Shown here one piece after another: positions 28,591-37,884 of a stretch of DNA of 46,444 bases. Source of the DNA: an uncultured Prevotellaceae bacterium (GTDB taxonomy: Bacteria > Bacteroidota > Bacteroidia > Bacteroidales > Bacteroidaceae); the NCBI GenBank assembly GCA_902764705.1, contig CACWWZ010000021.1:1-46444 (forward strand). Reading direction: 5' to 3'. Numbering within the stretch: position 1 is the stretch's first letter; each line of letters begins with the position of its first letter. A model generated the notes under the pieces. The model saw nothing but the letters and a program-made list of their open reading frames with translations. It did not search any database and was not told the origin of the DNA. The position numbers and the translations under genes were made by a program.

Positions 28591-31500
28591 ATGAAGCAGG
28601 TAAACATTAAGATTCCGTTTAGGACGCTGCTCCTGTTATTAGGGCTCTTCCTTTCGGTAGGTGCCTTTGCTCAAATTGAGGTCAAAGGCCATGTGAAAGA
28701 TGCTCAGGGTGAACCGATTATCGGTGCGACGGTACGTGTAGCCAATACGCAAGTCGCTACCGTCACGGATTTCGACGGTAACTTCGCCCTCAAGGCCAAT
28801 CAAGGCGCTGACATCACCGTCAGCTACATCGGTTATCAGACTGCAACCGTCAAGGCAGCCCCCAATGTGGTGGTCGTGTTACAAGACGATGCTGCACTGC
28901 TGAACGAGGTAGTGGTCATCGGTTATGGTGTCGCCCGCAAGAACGACTTGACCGGTTCGGTAACGGCTATCAAGCCCGATGAGAAGAACCACGGTTTGAT
29001 TACCAGTGCTCAGGATATGATGCAGGGTAAGATTGCCGGTGTGAACGTGACCAGCGACGGTGGTACTCCTGGTGGAAGCTCTACTATCCGTATTCGTGGC
29101 GGTTCGTCACTGAATGCCTCCAACGACCCATTGATTGTGATCGATGGTCTGGCTATGGACCGCCAGGGCGTGAAGGGTTCGCCCAATGCACTGTCAATGG
29201 TTAACCCGAACGATATCGAATCGTTCACCGTGCTGAAGGATGCTTCAGCTACAGCTATTTATGGTAGCCGCGGTTCTAACGGTGTCATTATCATCACCAC
29301 GAAGAAGGGCCGCCAGGGCCAGGCTCCAAAAGTGAGTTACAACGGTAACGTTTCCTATTCTGTGAAGCGCAACAAACTCGACGTGCTCAGTGGAGATGAG
29401 TATCGCAAATTTATCACAGACTACTATGGCGAGAATTCTGCAGCCGCTTCGCTGTTAAACTATGGCAATACGGACTGGCAGGAGGAAATCTTCCACTCTG
29501 CCATCAGCAGCGACCACAACATCACCGTTCAGGGTGGTCTGAAGAATATGCCTTACCGCATCAGTGCTGGCTATACTGACCAGAATGGTATTCTGAAAAC
29601 TTCTAATTTCCAGCGTACCACAGCCAGTGTAACTTTGAACCCCTCGTTGTTGAATGACCATTTGAAGTTCAACATCAATGGTAAGTTCATGTACTCTCAC
29701 AACCGCTACGCTAACACAGGTGCTATCGGTGAGGCTATCCGCTTTGATCCGACACAGCACGTCACTAGTAGCTGGCCTGCATATAAAGACTTCCGTGGAT
29801 ATTTCCAATGGGGTGGCGATGGTTCTGCATACAACGACTACACCGTCGACCGTGCCATCATTGCTACCGGTCCTGGCAAGAACCCCGTAGCCATGATCAA
29901 CGAGCGTAACCAACGCGCCAACTCGTATGACTACATGGGTAATGTTGAGGTTGACTACCAGATTCACGGTTTCGAGGATCTGCGTCTCCACGCCAATGCC
30001 AGCGGTGACTGGGCCAACGGTAAAGAGGAGACCGACCTGGCTCCTTGGGGTTCATCGAGCTATTACTATGGCAACAGCGGTTATTCTTTTGAGAAGAAAT
30101 ACAACCTGACCTTCTCGGCATACGCACAGTACTATAAGGACTTCCTCAAGACCCAGCATTTCGACATCATGGTGGGTTACGAGTGGAGCCACAACAAATA
30201 CTGGGGCGATTCCGCTTACGAAAGCCTCTACCCACAGACTTACGGTACCTCGCTCGTTGATGGTAAGGTTGTCGACGATCCGACATTGGCTGCCCTGCGT
30301 GGCACAGCCTTCTCGTCAAGCAAAAGCGAGTGGAAGCAAGAGAGTTATCTCGTCAGCTTCTTCGGTCGAGCCAACTATATCGCCTTCGACCGCTACATGG
30401 TAACTGCTACCGTACGTCGCGACGGTTCCAGCCGCTTTAAGGAGCACTGGGCAACATTCCCCTCTGTAGCTCTCGGTTGGAAGATCAACGATGAATTCTT
30501 CCTGAAGGACGTAAAATGGATGAACGAACTGAAGCTCCGTCTCGGATGGGGTAAGACTGGTCAGCAGGACGGCATTGGTAACTACAACTACTTTGCCACC
30601 TACAATGTCAACACCAACAGCACCAACGGCCGTTATCCTATCGTTGGTGTCAACGACGATGGTATACTCTACCGCCCCGATGCTTACAACCCGGAATTGA
30701 AATGGGAGACGACAACGACCTGGAATGCTGGTTTGGACTTCAGTTTCTTCCACAACCGCATCAGCGGTAGCGTTGACTACTACTATCGCAAGACCACCGA
30801 TTTGATTAACACAGCCACCGTTTCGGCAGGTTCTAACTTCCGTAACCAGGTTGTATCGAACATCGGTTCTTTGGAAAACAGAGGTGTCGAAGCCGCTCTG
30901 ACTGTCCGTCCTGTTCAGACAGAAGACGTTCAGTGGGAAGTAACTGCTAACTTCACTTACAACAAAAACAAGATTACAGAGTTAACAGGTGATGGTGATA
31001 TCATTATGACTGGCGGAATCAGTGCCGGTACTGGTAACCAGATTCAGGCACACGCCGTAGGCTATCCTCACCACTCATTCTATGTCTTCCAGCAGGTTTA
31101 TGATGAGAATGGTATACCCCTTGAGGGCGTTTATGTAGACCGTAACGCAGATGGTGTCATCAACGATGCCGACCGTTATTTCTACAAGAGCCCCTCAGCA
31201 CCTTACACTGCTGGTCTGAGTTCACGTATTCAGGTAAAGAATTGGGATCTCGGCTTCGGACTGCGCGCCAGCTTCGACAATTATGTCTACTGGGATTGCG
31301 GTGCAGGTTTCTCGAACATCGCCACACGTTATGATGCTTCGTTCAACTACCTGCAGAATGTCATTCCTCAGGCCGTCATAAATGGATGGACGACCTACGA
31401 TTACGTAAAGACCGACTATTTCGTTCGTAATGGTTCGTTCCTGAAGTGTGACAACATCACCTTAGGCTACTCGTTCGAAGACCTCTTCAAGGGCGGAAAC

Positions 31501-31656
31501 TACAATGGACTGTCTGGTCGTATCTACTTGGCTGCTACCAATGTGTTTACTATCACCAAATACGATGGTCTTGATCCCGAAGTGTACGGTGGTATCGACA
31601 ACAACATCTATCCTCGTCCGTTTACCATCCAATGTGGTTTGAACCTGAACTTCTAA
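28591..31656 (+). CDS. susC: SusC-like TonB-dependent maltodextrin transporter
   Basis: The 1021-residue protein has a signal peptide ending AFAQ and a carboxypeptidase-regulatory-like domain (about 30-105, VKGHVKDAQGEPIIGATV). The SusC hallmark LNEVVVIGYGVARKNDLTGSV includes the TonB-interacting region. A plug domain follows (MQGKIAGVNVTSDGGTPGGSSTIRIRGGSS, VLKDASATAIYGSRGSNGVI), then a 22-strand-type barrel ending in an aromatic-rich strand (TIQCGLNLNF). It forms the outer-membrane channel through which SusD-captured oligosaccharides enter the periplasm. It opens the plus-strand arm, with the operator and a -7 box upstream. The starch specificity comes from the neighbouring enzymes. Confidence 0.95.
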   Translation: MKQVNIKIPFRTLLLLLGLFLSVGAFAQIEVKGHVKDAQGEPIIGATVRVANTQVATVTDFDGNFALKANQGADITVSYIGYQTATVKAAPNVVVVLQDDAALLNEVVVIGYGVARKNDLTGSVTAIKPDEKNHGLITSAQDMMQGKIAGVNVTSDGGTPGGSSTIRIRGGSSLNASNDPLIVIDGLAMDRQGVKGSPNALSMVNPNDIESFTVLKDASATAIYGSRGSNGVIIITTKKGRQGQAPKVSYNGNVSYSVKRNKLDVLSGDEYRKFITDYYGENSAAASLLNYGNTDWQEEIFHSAISSDHNITVQGGLKNMPYRISAGYTDQNGILKTSNFQRTTASVTLNPSLLNDHLKFNINGKFMYSHNRYANTGAIGEAIRFDPTQHVTSSWPAYKDFRGYFQWGGDGSAYNDYTVDRAIIATGPGKNPVAMINERNQRANSYDYMGNVEVDYQIHGFEDLRLHANASGDWANGKEETDLAPWGSSSYYYGNSGYSFEKKYNLTFSAYAQYYKDFLKTQHFDIMVGYEWSHNKYWGDSAYESLYPQTYGTSLVDGKVVDDPTLAALRGTAFSSSKSEWKQESYLVSFFGRANYIAFDRYMVTATVRRDGSSRFKEHWATFPSVALGWKINDEFFLKDVKWMNELKLRLGWGKTGQQDGIGNYNYFATYNVNTNSTNGRYPIVGVNDDGILYRPDAYNPELKWETTTTWNAGLDFSFFHNRISGSVDYYYRKTTDLINTATVSAGSNFRNQVVSNIGSLENRGVEAALTVRPVQTEDVQWEVTANFTYNKNKITELTGDGDIIMTGGISAGTGNQIQAHAVGYPHHSFYVFQQVYDENGIPLEGVYVDRNADGVINDADRYFYKSPSAPYTAGLSSRIQVKNWDLGFGLRASFDNYVYWDCGAGFSNIATRYDASFNYLQNVIPQAVINGWTTYDYVKTDYFVRNGSFLKCDNITLGYSFEDLFKGGNYNGLSGRIYLAATNVFTITKYDGLDPEVYGGIDNNIYPRPFTIQCGLNLNF

Positions 31657-31663
31657 TCAAGAT

Positions 31664-31694
31664 GTAAAGGTAAAAAAGTAAAAAAGTAAAAAAG
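31664..31694. repeat. 8-bp satellite between susC and susD
   Basis: About three and a half units of GTAAAAAA fill the gap before the susD ATG. The same family, in the form GGTAAAAA, encodes part of the signal peptide of the DUF3108 protein at 42260-42295. Confidence 0.65.
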
Positions 31695-31702
31695 ATACGA
31701 TT

Positions 31703-33322
31703 ATGAACTTAAGATATTTCAAAAATATAATTCCCGTTGCAGCAGTAGCTTTTGCTGTGGCAGGACTGAGTTCTTGCACCAAAGATCTGGATGTCACGCC
31801 TATCGATCCCAGTTCTACGATGACTCCCAGCGAGCCGGAACTCTTTACGAAATGCTATGCCACGATGGCTCTTTCAGGCAACTATGGTGGTGATAGCAAT
31901 GACTGCGATATTGACCGCCTGGACGGTGGCACCACCGGTTTTGTCCGTCAGTTGTGGAACTCCAACGAGCTGACTACCGATGAAGCTATCTGTGCTTGGG
32001 GCGACCCTGGTATCCCCGAGTTTAACTACAACTTATGGGGCTCCAGCCATCCTATGCTGGAAGGTTTTTACAATCGCCTCTATACCAGTATTGCCTTCTG
32101 CAACCACTATTTGGAAGTCTGCACTGGTAAGGATGCTACCCGTGAGGCTGAGGTTCGTTTCCTCCGCGCCATGTATTACTATCACTTGATGGATGCCTTT
32201 GGCAATGTACCGTTTGCTACGAGTCTGATGTCGACTCCTCCTCCCCAGATTCAGCGTGCTGAACTCTTTACTTGGATTGAGAGCGAGTTGAAGGAGTGCA
32301 TTGGTCAGATGCAAACTCCTGTAGCCCGTACCAGTAAGGATGCCGGCTATGGTCGTGCTGACCAGGATGCAGCCAACCTGCTGCTGGCCCGTCTGTACCT
32401 GAATGCCGAGGTATATACTGGCACTGCCCGTTGGGCCGAAGCTAAAGAATATGCTGAGAAGGTCATCAACGGTCCTCACAAGCTGTGGACCCAAGGCACC
32501 AACGGATGGAGCGCCTACCAGATGCTCTTCATGGGCGACAATGGTGAGAACGGTGCTTCAGTTGAAGCCATATTGCCAGTCTTAGGCGATGGCCTGCTGA
32601 CCACCAGCTATGGTACCTCCATGTTCCTGATGTCGTCTGCATGGAAGGACGATATGGACGTGAATGGTGACTTCGGAATGGTAGGTAAGTTCTGGGCCGG
32701 AAACCGTGCACGCCGCCAGCTGGTGGAGAAATTCTTCCCCAATGGCGATGCTCCTGCTGCCAATATTCAGGATATGGCCAAAGCTGCCGGCGACGACCGC
32801 GCACTGTTCTTCGGCATCGACCGCACCCTTGCCGTCGAGACTCCTGGCGAATTTGCTTCAGGTTACTCCGTGGGTAAGTTCCGCAACACCTACTCTACTG
32901 GTGCAACTCCTCGCAGCACAGCCTTCCCTGATGCCGACTATTTCCTGATGCGTTCGGCTGAGGCTTACCTGATTGCTGCCGAGGCTGATGCTCGTATCAA
33001 TGGCGGCACCACCAGTACGACCGGTACCGGTTATATCAACGCGCTCCGTCAGCGTGCCCATACGCCTATCGTAGGCCAATGCAGCCTGCAGCAGATTCTT
33101 GACGAGCGTTCACGTGAGCTCTATTTCGAAGGCTTCCGTCGCACCGACCTGATCCGTTTCGGATACTATGGTGGAGCGAACAGCGGCCAGTATCTCTGGG
33201 AATGGAAGGGAGGCTCACAGAATGGCGCCAGCCTGCCTGCTTACCGCAACCTGTTTGCTATTCCTTCATCTGACATCACTGCTAATCCTAACCTTCAGGG
33301 ACATCAGAACGAGGGCTACTAA
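31703..33322 (+). CDS. susD: SusD-like starch-binding surface lipoprotein
   Basis: The 539-residue protein has a lipoprotein signal ending LSSC followed by TKDLD. It then shows the SusD-type TPR scaffold (EVRFLRAMYYYHLMDAFGNVPF, ADQDAANLLLARLYLNAEVY, AEAKEYAEKVI) and the C-terminal RSAEAYLIAAEADARINGG and ILDERSRELYFEGFRRTDLIRFG. SusD sits as a lid on SusC and hands maltooligosaccharides to it. It follows susC after 46 bp containing a satellite. The family assignment is certain; the ligand is inferred from the malQ, GH97 and pullulanase neighbours. Confidence 0.95.
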   Translation: MNLRYFKNIIPVAAVAFAVAGLSSCTKDLDVTPIDPSSTMTPSEPELFTKCYATMALSGNYGGDSNDCDIDRLDGGTTGFVRQLWNSNELTTDEAICAWGDPGIPEFNYNLWGSSHPMLEGFYNRLYTSIAFCNHYLEVCTGKDATREAEVRFLRAMYYYHLMDAFGNVPFATSLMSTPPPQIQRAELFTWIESELKECIGQMQTPVARTSKDAGYGRADQDAANLLLARLYLNAEVYTGTARWAEAKEYAEKVINGPHKLWTQGTNGWSAYQMLFMGDNGENGASVEAILPVLGDGLLTTSYGTSMFLMSSAWKDDMDVNGDFGMVGKFWAGNRARRQLVEKFFPNGDAPAANIQDMAKAAGDDRALFFGIDRTLAVETPGEFASGYSVGKFRNTYSTGATPRSTAFPDADYFLMRSAEAYLIAAEADARINGGTTSTTGTGYINALRQRAHTPIVGQCSLQQILDERSRELYFEGFRRTDLIRFGYYGGANSGQYLWEWKGGSQNGASLPAYRNLFAIPSSDITANPNLQGHQNEGY

Positions 33323-33323
33323 A

Positions 33324-33352
33324 GAGTTAAGAATTAAGAGTTAAGAATTAAG
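33324..33352. repeat. TTAAGAATTAAGAG satellite between susD and susE
   Basis: Alternating GAGTTAA and GAATTAA units fill the 33-bp gap between the stop and next start codon, so no independent promoter is expected here. Confidence 0.7.
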
Positions 33353-33355
33353 ATT

Positions 33356-34597
33356 ATGAAGACAATATTCAAATCAACAATACTGCTGGCCGTTGCGGGT
33401 CTGTCGCTCTTTACATCGTGTAAGGACGACAACGAGTCGAACCCCACACTGACCCAGCCAACGACGTTCGTGCTCAACGAGCCGAGCATCAACGGAACCA
33501 TTGACTTGGAGAAGACCACCGCACCCATCGTGCTCACTTGGTCGCAACCCACTCCATACAATAACTTCAATGCTCCCGTAGTACCCACTTATTGGGTGGA
33601 AATATCGCCGACGGGCCAGTTCAGCCAAGCCTTCGACGCTAATGCCGAAGACAACACCGGTGCCGACTACTTTGTACTTAACGAGACCTTCAGCAGCGGT
33701 AAGAACGTACAGCTCAGTCCAGAGAGTCTAAACCTCACTTTGCTCCAGATGTTTGGCTGGACAGAGGAGACTGTTCCTGCTGCTCTGCCGCTCTCAATCC
33801 GCGTCAAGTCAGCTGTACGCGATGCCTCATTCAATGAGTATGGCGTCATCTATTCCAACATCATTACGCTGATGACTGCTCCTTATTATAAGGTACTGAA
33901 GCCTGCAGATCCTGAAATCTGGTGGCTCATCGGTTCTGATATTGCCGACGGCTCTTGGGGTAGCGATATTGCCAAGTGCGTCATCCCGATGCAGACCATT
34001 GAGGATGAGAAATACGACAGCAAGGCTGGTCAGGGTAAGACCCAGTGGATTGGCTATCTGGGCGGTGGCGGCTTCAAGCTCCGCGGTGCACTCGACGATG
34101 GTTGGGCAGCACAGATTGGACAGGGTGCTGCATTCGGTACATTTGTGAAGAACGACGGTGGTTCTGGCGACATCAAGGTTCCTGCTGCTGGTCTCTACAA
34201 GATTACGCTGAATACTGCCGAATTGGCCAAGGCTGGCGACAAGGAGGAAACCACAGCCCTGACTGTCGAGCCTTACGACGGCACTGCAAAGGTCTATAGC
34301 GGAATGGCCATCTCAGGCTCGTTCAACGGCTGGGGTGATACCGAGATGACACCTTGCTCTACCGGTTGGGAGAACCACGACTGGTACATCGTTCACGATT
34401 TCGCTGCCGGCGACGAGGTGAAGATCAAGGAGGCCGGTTCGTGGGACTTCAACAAGGGCGGCATATTCGTCGACTACTCTGCAGGCATGTACGTCTATGG
34501 TGTCAGCAATGGTCCTAACCTCGTTATTGCCGAGACTGGTTCCTATATGATTCTCTTTAACGATATCACGGGCTACATCCGTTTCATCAAACAGTAA
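33356..34597 (+). CDS. susE: SusE-like starch-binding surface lipoprotein
   Basis: The 413-residue protein has a lipoprotein signal ending FTSC, followed by KDDNES, a surface-export sequence of the K-(D/E)2 type. An N-terminal Ig-like SusE domain (about 30-185) contains IVLTWSQPTPYNN and VPTYWVEISPTGQF. Two carbohydrate-binding modules follow, at about 190-310 (IWWLIGSDIADGSW ... GGFKLRG) and 315-413 (AISGSFNGWGDTEMTPC ... EVKIKEAGSWDFNKGG). Aromatic residues in the FNGW and WDF stretches are likely glucan contacts. It holds starch at the cell surface next to SusC/D. Confidence 0.88.
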   Translation: MKTIFKSTILLAVAGLSLFTSCKDDNESNPTLTQPTTFVLNEPSINGTIDLEKTTAPIVLTWSQPTPYNNFNAPVVPTYWVEISPTGQFSQAFDANAEDNTGADYFVLNETFSSGKNVQLSPESLNLTLLQMFGWTEETVPAALPLSIRVKSAVRDASFNEYGVIYSNIITLMTAPYYKVLKPADPEIWWLIGSDIADGSWGSDIAKCVIPMQTIEDEKYDSKAGQGKTQWIGYLGGGGFKLRGALDDGWAAQIGQGAAFGTFVKNDGGSGDIKVPAAGLYKITLNTAELAKAGDKEETTALTVEPYDGTAKVYSGMAISGSFNGWGDTEMTPCSTGWENHDWYIVHDFAAGDEVKIKEAGSWDFNKGGIFVDYSAGMYVYGVSNGPNLVIAETGSYMILFNDITGYIRFIKQ

Positions 34598-34603
34598 TTC
34601 TAA

Positions 34604-34633
34604 TTAAGAGTTAAGAATTAAGAATTAAGAGTT
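34604..34633. repeat. TTAAGAATTAAGAG satellite between susE and susF
   Basis: Four 7-bp units of TTAAGAG/TTAAGAA lie in the short gap before the susF ATG. The same satellite occurs upstream of susE. Confidence 0.7.
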
Positions 34634-34640
34634 TACGATT

Positions 34641-36560
34641 ATGATTAAGAAAATATTATCATTGATAGCACTTGTAGCGTCGGTAGCAGCTTGCACCGAC
34701 GACTACAAAGACTGGCTGAATCCACAGGTTGTGCCACAGCCCGAGCAGGTGTCGTTTGGTAACGGCAGCGTCACTACGGTAGGCGTCATCGACCTGAACA
34801 GCATTACTGACGAACGGGTGAAGGTGTGCAGCATCACCCCTCCGACATCGACCGATGCCGGCTATAAGCTCTCCTCAGAGTACGTGCTCACGCTGGGCGA
34901 AGAGATGTTTGAAATCGGTGCCGACGGTACGATGGCTACTGCCGACTTGCAGGCCTACATCGAGAAGATCTACACCTGTAATCCCATTCAGCGCGACATC
35001 GAGGCTACGGTAAGCACATGGCTCGACAATGGTACCACTACGGTGAAGGTTATCTCCGACATGTTCCACTTGAGTGCCATTCCGCAGGCTCCTGTCATTG
35101 AAATGGCTTACTATCTGACAGGTAGCATCAACGGCTGGGATAACACTGATACGACCTACAAAATGACCAACGACGGCACAGACCCGTATGTGAACCCTGT
35201 CTTCAAGGTACGCATTCCCGCCGCTGAAAACGGTGGCAACATCGAGTTCAAGATGACGCCTGAGTCTGGTCTGGGCGGTGACTGGAGCGGCTGTCTGAGT
35301 GCCGGTGACGAAGATGGTAAGTTTGCCTACAAGAATGCTGGTGGCAACCTCGTTATCGTAGGTGACCCGGACGCCCTCTACTACGACCTTACCTTCCACA
35401 TGCTCGACCAGACATGGACGGCTACACCCGTTGGCTTCAACGATTACATCTATGAGATTGGTAACGAGAGCGGATGGAGCGAGCCTCATCCCTTACATGG
35501 CAATGGTCTGGGACAGTACAGCGCAGTCATCTACCTCAACGGCGAATTCAAGTTCAAGCCCAACAAGGACAACTGGGAAGGCGACTGGGAGAAGGCCTCT
35601 GGCGACGCTTACAGTGGAACACTCACTGCCGACGGCGGTCCGAACATCGATGCTCTCCCTGCTGGTTTCTACTACGTTCAGGTTGATCTGAAGGAAATGA
35701 CTTATAAGAACACACCAGTCACCTCGATCAGCATCATTGGTTCCGTTCGCGGCTCATGGGACACCGACATCGACATGACCTACAATGAGATCATGAATTG
35801 CTGGGAGGCCCGCGAGACACTTAAAGCCGGTGAATTCAAGTTCCGCCTGAACCATGACTGGTCAGTGAACTGGGGTGGTACCTTCGACGACCTCGTTCAG
35901 GATGGCGCCAACCTGCAGCTTGCTGCTGACGGTCCTTATGTCATCCGACTGTTCCTCAGCGACGAGACTCCTGCCCGCTGTACCGTTAAGGAAGACAACG
36001 GCTATCCCGACAACTTCTATGAGATTGGTAACGAAGGCGGCTGGAGCACCAGTCATTTGCTGCTGGGCGACGGTAACGGAAAGTACCAAGGCTACTACTG
36101 GCTCGACGGTGAGTTCAAGTTCAAGCCCAACAAGGACAACTGGGACAACGACCTGGAGTATGTCAGCGGCAACACCATCAGTGGCTCCCTCACCGACGGC
36201 GGCGGTCCCAACTGTCCCGATCCGGGTGCTGGTTTCTACCAGATTAACCTCGACTTTGCCAACATGCACTACGACCTGCTGAAGATTGAGAGCATCAGCA
36301 TGATTGGCGGCTTCAACGAGTGGAGCTCAGACCTGGAGATGGAGTACAACAAAGATGCTGGTTGCTGGGAAGTTACTACCGATAAGGTATCAGGTGAATT
36401 CAAATTCCGCGCCAACCACGACTGGGCCATCAACTGGGGTGGTGCCGAGAACGACCTCGTGCAGGACGGATCAAACCTGAGCATCGAAGCAGGAACCTAT
36501 AAGTTCCAGCTCTACATCAGCTATGCTGGCAATAACAAGGTTGTGATTACCAAGCAGTGA
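34641..36560 (+). CDS. susF: SusF-like multi-domain starch-binding lipoprotein with internal duplication
   Basis: A lipoprotein signal ends VAAC and is followed by TDDY, fitting surface export. After an N-terminal Ig-like domain (about 25-150) come five carbohydrate-binding modules: A (156-263, YYLTGSINGWDN), B (269-357, YEIGNESGWSE), C (362-449, SIIGSVRGSWD ... FKFRLNHDWSVNWGG), B' (458-548, YEIGNEGGWST) and C' (551-638, SMIGGFNEWSS ... FKFRANHDWAINWGG). B-C and B'-C' are offset by exactly 189 residues, showing a tandem duplication. The WGG and W-rich loops resemble SusE/SusF starch-binding sites. At 639 residues it is longer than Bacteroides SusF (about 485), consistent with the extra pair. 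Confidence 0.88.
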   Translation: MIKKILSLIALVASVAACTDDYKDWLNPQVVPQPEQVSFGNGSVTTVGVIDLNSITDERVKVCSITPPTSTDAGYKLSSEYVLTLGEEMFEIGADGTMATADLQAYIEKIYTCNPIQRDIEATVSTWLDNGTTTVKVISDMFHLSAIPQAPVIEMAYYLTGSINGWDNTDTTYKMTNDGTDPYVNPVFKVRIPAAENGGNIEFKMTPESGLGGDWSGCLSAGDEDGKFAYKNAGGNLVIVGDPDALYYDLTFHMLDQTWTATPVGFNDYIYEIGNESGWSEPHPLHGNGLGQYSAVIYLNGEFKFKPNKDNWEGDWEKASGDAYSGTLTADGGPNIDALPAGFYYVQVDLKEMTYKNTPVTSISIIGSVRGSWDTDIDMTYNEIMNCWEARETLKAGEFKFRLNHDWSVNWGGTFDDLVQDGANLQLAADGPYVIRLFLSDETPARCTVKEDNGYPDNFYEIGNEGGWSTSHLLLGDGNGKYQGYYWLDGEFKFKPNKDNWDNDLEYVSGNTISGSLTDGGGPNCPDPGAGFYQINLDFANMHYDLLKIESISMIGGFNEWSSDLEMEYNKDAGCWEVTTDKVSGEFKFRANHDWAINWGGAENDLVQDGSNLSIEAGTYKFQLYISYAGNNKVVITKQ

Positions 36561-36599
36561 TCATAAAATTCAAATTTCAAACTTCAAATATAAAAAGTT

Positions 36600-37790
36600 A
36601 TGAAAAGAATCATCAATATCCTCGCAGCAGTGGCACTCCTTTTCGGAGTGTCCACCGCCGCGCAGGCACAGAGTGTAGAGGATAACTATCCCTACAACTT
36701 CATTACCGTTCAGGGTGGTGCGCAGGGTACGTTCACCAACTACAAATTCGACAAGCTTATCACCCCACAGGTGGCTCTCTCTTTTGGTCGCTACTTCAAC
36801 TCAAAGGTGGGTGCACGTCTTCATGTACAGGGCTGGGAGGTCAAGAGCGCCATCCCAGGCATAAGCATCATAAACAACAAACTTTCCGACGACTACAAGT
36901 TCAAGGCCATCACGGGTGACATCGACCTGCTGATGAACATGACCAACATCATCAGTCCCAAGCGTAGCTGCAACCTCTTCGACTGGGTAATGCTGTTAGG
37001 TTTCGGAGTCAATTACAGCTGGGATTTCGACGAGTTCAACGAGCGTAATGATGCGCTGACCGTCAACCCCAACCCCTATCCCTGCGATGACAAGCACAGC
37101 TGCTACAATATGCGATTAGGCACACAGTTCAACTTCAATGTCAGCCGCGCCGTTGCCATCGGTCTTGAAATCGACGGCAACATGAAGAACGACGAGTTCA
37201 ACCTGAAGCGCAACTACAACCCCGACTTCCAGCTGTCAGCCCTGCTGGGTGTAACCTTTAAGTTCGGCCAGCCAAAGAAGGTGGTACAACATGAGGTTGT
37301 TGAGACTTACTACGTCGATGAACCCTACACTGAGACGGTGAAGAAACAGCGCCCCGTGGAGAACATAGAGATGTCGAAGATGGAGAAGGTCGTCTACTAT
37401 CATATTAACATCAGCGACGTAGAACAGGCACAGGGTATTGATGCCGCCGTCAAGGAGGCTGCCGACCTGATTAAGACCGACCCCGATGCCAAGATTTTTG
37501 TCACAGGCTATGCCGACCGCGGCACAGGTAATGCCAAGATCAACGAACGTCTCTCCAAGGAGCGTGCTGAGGGCATTACCGCTAAGCTTGTTAACGATCA
37601 TGGCATCAATGCCGCCAACATTACCACCACTTGGAAGGGCGACACCGTTCAGCCGTTCGAAGAGAACGATAAGAACCGTTGCGTCATCATCACCGGTGAG
37701 GGCAAGTTCAAGGTCACCAAGTATGAGACCTACGAGGAGGTTATCGAGAAGACTCGTAAGGTGGAAAAGACCCGTACTGTTCTCAAGTAA
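36600..37790 (+). CDS. OmpA-family outer-membrane protein
   Basis: The 396-residue protein has a signal peptide ending AAQAQS and an N-terminal eight-strand-type barrel (about 30-225, FNFNVSRAVAIGLEIDGN, LSALLGVTFKFG). A linker and an OmpA-like peptidoglycan-binding region follow (about 255-360, IFVTGYADRGTGNAKINERLSKERAEGITAKL). The tail is charged (YEEVIEKTRKVEKTRTVL). It follows susF after 39 bp of AAATTTCAAAC-type repeats and is closed by a strong terminator. It occupies the place of susG in the Bacteroides sus operon, but is structural rather than enzymatic. A role in surface anchoring is inferred. Confidence 0.88.
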   Translation: MKRIINILAAVALLFGVSTAAQAQSVEDNYPYNFITVQGGAQGTFTNYKFDKLITPQVALSFGRYFNSKVGARLHVQGWEVKSAIPGISIINNKLSDDYKFKAITGDIDLLMNMTNIISPKRSCNLFDWVMLLGFGVNYSWDFDEFNERNDALTVNPNPYPCDDKHSCYNMRLGTQFNFNVSRAVAIGLEIDGNMKNDEFNLKRNYNPDFQLSALLGVTFKFGQPKKVVQHEVVETYYVDEPYTETVKKQRPVENIEMSKMEKVVYYHINISDVEQAQGIDAAVKEAADLIKTDPDAKIFVTGYADRGTGNAKINERLSKERAEGITAKLVNDHGINAANITTTWKGDTVQPFEENDKNRCVIITGEGKFKVTKYETYEEVIEKTRKVEKTRTVLK

Positions 37791-37819
37791 CTGTTAACGC
37801 ATTTATTCTAAACATCATT

Positions 37820-37855
37820 CAGGCGGACACCTTCATCGGTGCCCGCCTGATTTTT
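37820..37855 (+). terminator. Rho-independent terminator of the susCDEF-ompA operon
   Basis: A stem CAGGCGG-A-CACC (37820-37831) pairs with GGTG-C-CCGCCTG (37838-37849) around a TTCATC loop and is followed by ATTTTT. It lies 30 bp after the OmpA-family stop, between converging genes. Confidence 0.85.
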
Positions 37856-37884
37856 ATGAGTCCAACGGGAAGGACTAAAAAATA

